Shown: in pieces, positions 62,028 through 64,000 of the stretch | Layout: each line of letters starts with the position of its first letter | Numbering within the stretch: the stretch's first letter is position 1 | NCBI RefSeq assembly: GCF_023347535.1 | Contig: NZ_CP094473.1 | Span: 868,001-932,000, forward strand | DNA from: Faecalibacterium sp. HTF-F | Lineage (GTDB): Bacteria > Bacillota > Clostridia > Oscillospirales > Ruminococcaceae | Direction of reading: 5' to 3' | Length of the DNA stretch: 64,000 nt | Notes under the pieces: generated by a model | What the model saw: the letters and a program-made list of their open reading frames with translations, nothing else | What the model was told of the DNA's origin: nothing | The model's database searches: none | Position numbers and translations under genes: made by a program

Positions 62028-63347
62028 ATGACAGCAGAGATCATCAGTGTGGGTACCGAGCTGCTGCTCGGCAACATTTTGAACACCAACGCCCAGTATC
62101 TGAGCCGCGAGCTGGCGGCACTGGGCATTACGGTCCAGCGCGAGAGCACCATCGGCGACAACCACGACCGTCTGGCAGATTTTGTCAACGAAGCAAAGCA
62201 GCGGTGCGACCTGCTGGTGTTTACCGGCGGGCTTGGCCCCACCGCAGACGACCTGACCAAGGAGACGGTTGCTGGCTGCTACGGTGACATGCTGGCCTTT
62301 GACCCGGAAGAATGGCAGAAGATCGTGAATTTCTTCACGCGCACCGGGCGCAAGACCACCCCCAACAACCGCAAGCAGGCCATGGTGCCGGCGCACGGCC
62401 ACAAGATCATCAATAACCACGGCACTGCCCCCGGGGCATGGTTCGAGCAGGATGGCCATTGCGCCGTGCTGATGCCCGGTGTGCCTCACGAAATGAAGGC
62501 CATGTGGGAGGAGAGCGTGCGCCCGCTGCTGCTGGCCCGCCAGAACTGCACCCTGCATTCCATAACGCTGCGGGTGCTGGGCGGTGAAAGCGATATCGAA
62601 TACCGTGTGCGGCATCTGCTGGAAAATGCAAATCCCACCGCCGCCATCTACTGCAAGACCGGCGAATGCGAGATCCGCATCACGGCCCGGGCAGAAAACG
62701 ACAGTTCAGCCGAAAAAATGTGCCGCGCATACGCCACAAAGTTCTATGATCTGCTGGGTGATGCGGTGTATGATGAGGATGTGACCGGTCTGGAAGAGAC
62801 TCTGGTGCACACCCTGAAGGAAAAGGGGCTCACCATTGCCACGGCAGAAAGCTGCACCGGCGGCATGATTGCCCAGCGGCTGACCAATGTGTCCGGTGCA
62901 AGCGAGGTGTTCGGCTTCGGCTTTGTCACCTACTGGGAACAGGCCAAGGCAAAAATGGTAGGTGTGGAACCGGCAGTCATTGCAAAATACAATGTGGTGT
63001 CTGCCCCTGTGGCGGCACAGATGGCGCTTGGCGCGGCAGAAGCTGCCGGGGCCGATATCGCTGTCAGCGTCACCGGTCTGGCAGGCCCCAACGGCGGCGA
63101 TGCCGTCCGTCCGGTGGGCACAGTGTATCTGGGTGCGGCCTGCGGCGAGACCGTATATGTGAAAAAGCTCTTCGTCTCCCGCCCCGACCGTGCGCTGGTG
63201 CGTGCCCGCGCGGCACAGATGGCACTGGAACTGGCGCTGCGTCTGGCTCAGGGCAAAGTTCCTGCAGATACACAGGCACTGGCAAAAAGCGACCGGCATG
63301 ACGCTGCGGCTCTGACGGCACTGGACAGCACCTTCCTCAAGGGTTAA
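62028..63347 (+). CDS. cinA: CinA competence/damage-inducible protein
   Basis: A 439-residue two-domain protein: N-terminal MoCF/ADP-ribose pyrophosphatase-like domain (MTAEIISVGTELLLGNILNTNAQYLSREL, FTGGLGPTADDLTKE) and C-terminal nicotinamide-nucleotide amidase domain with TIATAESCTGGMIAQRLTNVSGASEVF and VTGLAGPNGG, with the catalytic Ser/Lys set intact. Likely acts in pyridine nucleotide recycling. ATG 62028 with GAGG upstream; the TTG at 62010 is not preferred. It overlaps no gene and runs on into a CinA-like gene. Confidence 0.95.
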   Translation: MTAEIISVGTELLLGNILNTNAQYLSRELAALGITVQRESTIGDNHDRLADFVNEAKQRCDLLVFTGGLGPTADDLTKETVAGCYGDMLAFDPEEWQKIVNFFTRTGRKTTPNNRKQAMVPAHGHKIINNHGTAPGAWFEQDGHCAVLMPGVPHEMKAMWEESVRPLLLARQNCTLHSITLRVLGGESDIEYRVRHLLENANPTAAIYCKTGECEIRITARAENDSSAEKMCRAYATKFYDLLGDAVYDEDVTGLEETLVHTLKEKGLTIATAESCTGGMIAQRLTNVSGASEVFGFGFVTYWEQAKAKMVGVEPAVIAKYNVVSAPVAAQMALGAAEAAGADIAVSVTGLAGPNGGDAVRPVGTVYLGAACGETVYVKKLFVSRPDRALVRARAAQMALELALRLAQGKVPADTQALAKSDRHDAAALTALDSTFLKG

Positions 63348-63380
63348 TACGAGCGGCCCCGGGCCGCGGGGGTGAAGCAG

Positions 63381-64000
63381 TTGATACACGAAGAAAAAAC
63401 GCAGACCACCTGTGTGCTGCGTCTGTTTGGCGCACCGCTGTGGACGGTGCAGCAGGCAGCACAGCAGGCAGACATTGCAGCTCGATGCCGTGGCCGTGGG
63501 GCAGAGGTGCTTGCGGCCCTGCAGGCCGAAACGCCTGCCGGGCTGGAAAAGGCCCGCAAGGCCCTGAACGGCCGCTTTGCGGCAGAGCTCTATGGAGAAG
63601 GGGAGATGACCCTTGTTCATGCAGCGGTGCAGGCGCTGGAAACGCACCGCAGGCTGCTGGTATGCTGTGATGCGGACGCAGGCACCCTGCTGGAAGCCCG
63701 GCTGGAAACGGTGCCGGGTGCGGAAAAGGTGTTCGACTTTGGAGCTTTGAGCTATGCGGACGCAAAGATCCGGGAAAAGCTGAGCGCCAGAACCTGCCGC
63801 GTGAAAGGCGGGCCCATTCCGGCAAAACTGGCCCGTGTGCAGGCGGCACAGCGTCTTGTGGGCGCAGATCTTGCCGCCGGGTGTGTGGAGCGCGCCGAGG
63901 ACACCGTGCTGTTTCTGGGCAGCCGCAGGGGCTGCTGGGTGCGCACAGTGGCGAATACGGACGCACCGGCCCTCTGGCTGCTGGACATGATCCGTCGTGC
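63381..64000 (+). CDS. Divergent CinA C-domain-like protein, truncated by window end
   Basis: Open from 63372 to the last base with no stop. Start taken as TTG 63381 behind GGGGGTG (GTG 63372 also possible). About 206 residues are visible. The middle (TLVHAAVQALETHRRLLVCC...LLEARLETVPGAEKVFDFGA) aligns by eye with TLVHTLKEKGLTIATAESCTGG...AQRLTNVSGASEVFGFGF of the preceding CinA, followed by an AAQRLVGADLA match to AALGAAEAAGAD. The catalytic AESCTGG is replaced by CDADAGT, so it should be inactive as an amidase. It lies 33 bp after cinA; likely same operon. Rest of protein is outside the window. Confidence 0.65.
   Translation, partial: MIHEEKTQTTCVLRLFGAPLWTVQQAAQQADIAARCRGRGAEVLAALQAETPAGLEKARKALNGRFAAELYGEGEMTLVHAAVQALETHRRLLVCCDADAGTLLEARLETVPGAEKVFDFGALSYADAKIREKLSARTCRVKGGPIPAKLARVQAAQRLVGADLAAGCVERAEDTVLFLGSRRGCWVRTVANTDAPALWLLDMIRR

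Noticed and set aside
1..64000. tRNA genes
   Set aside because: No TTCGANTC loop with an acceptor stem and CCA-type end was found in any spacer by eye.

Overview
The window comes from a GC-rich, low-redundancy Firmicute chromosome. Gene content (AddAB, SMC-FtsY, DUF1292, DUF378, YqeG, YqeK, LCP protein, S21, Lrp-type regulator, FoldB-free folate ligase with a ZTP riboswitch) and gene order (rnc-smc-ftsY, nadD-yqeK-LCP-rsfS, dprA-topA-trmFO, infC-rpmI-rplT) are those of Clostridia/Oscillospiraceae. I think it is Faecalibacterium or a very close relative, but that is inference from general gene content and style, not from a database match. No rRNA, tRNA, prophage, insertion sequence or CRISPR array was found; this is core chromosome with repeat-rich intergenic spacers.

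Layout. 1-2650: end of a LysR regulator, a patatin-like lipase and xpt, with palindromes on the divergent promoters. 2700-9350: cell wall and division block (divergent PBP transpeptidase and FtsW, MurA, FtsZ, and an uncharacterised coiled-coil protein after ftsZ). 9500-16500, mostly minus strand: HD hydrolase, YdbC-like protein, a proline-rich unknown, SbcCD nuclease, a peptidoglycan-binding protein and, unexpectedly, SpoIIR. 16500-22000: an array of TGGCCA palindromes, the DUF711/ACT pair, and an Lrp regulator-aminotransferase-ispE operon. 21500-24300: cysteine-less redoxin, a structured RNA that is probably 6S, DUF1292, a lipoprotein cyclophilin and RuvX. 24400-31500: AddB-AddA. 31500-35000: infC-rpmI-rplT with an attenuated leader and a non-AUG infC start, an SpoU methylase and DprA. 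35100-47200: topA, trmFO, plsX, rnc, smc, ftsY, rdgB, yhbY, nadD, yqeK. 47300-55600: LCP, rsfS, leuS, rpsU, yqeG, endonuclease IV, efp, an acidic zinc-ribbon protein. 55600-64000: a small unknown, an SGNH hydrolase, fhs behind a ZTP riboswitch, a NifS-ThiI thiouridine pair, CinA and a degenerate CinA-like protein cut by the window end.

How the parts fit. Most genes serve envelope synthesis and division, DNA repair and recombination (SbcCD, AddAB, RuvX, DprA, SMC, endonuclease IV), translation and RNA modification. Promoters are good SigA type (TTGNNN, 16-18 bp, TATACT-like), and several ribosome binding sites are written as ATGGAGG, so naive start calls pick an upstream false ATG.

The most notable content is between genes. 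One repeat family is a three-part cassette: a conserved head, a perfect hairpin whose stem changes with compensation (often a TGCG loop), and a conserved tail beginning TTTTCACAG. Five copies occur here; three follow a gene in the orientation of a transcription terminator. A second family, bounded by AACCCTCTCAGTC inverted ends, has five copies. A third structure is a 164-bp nested fold-back lying between the ZTP riboswitch and fhs. Several mRNAs also put their start codon or Shine-Dalgarno in a strong hairpin (spoIIR, the DUF378 gene, murA).
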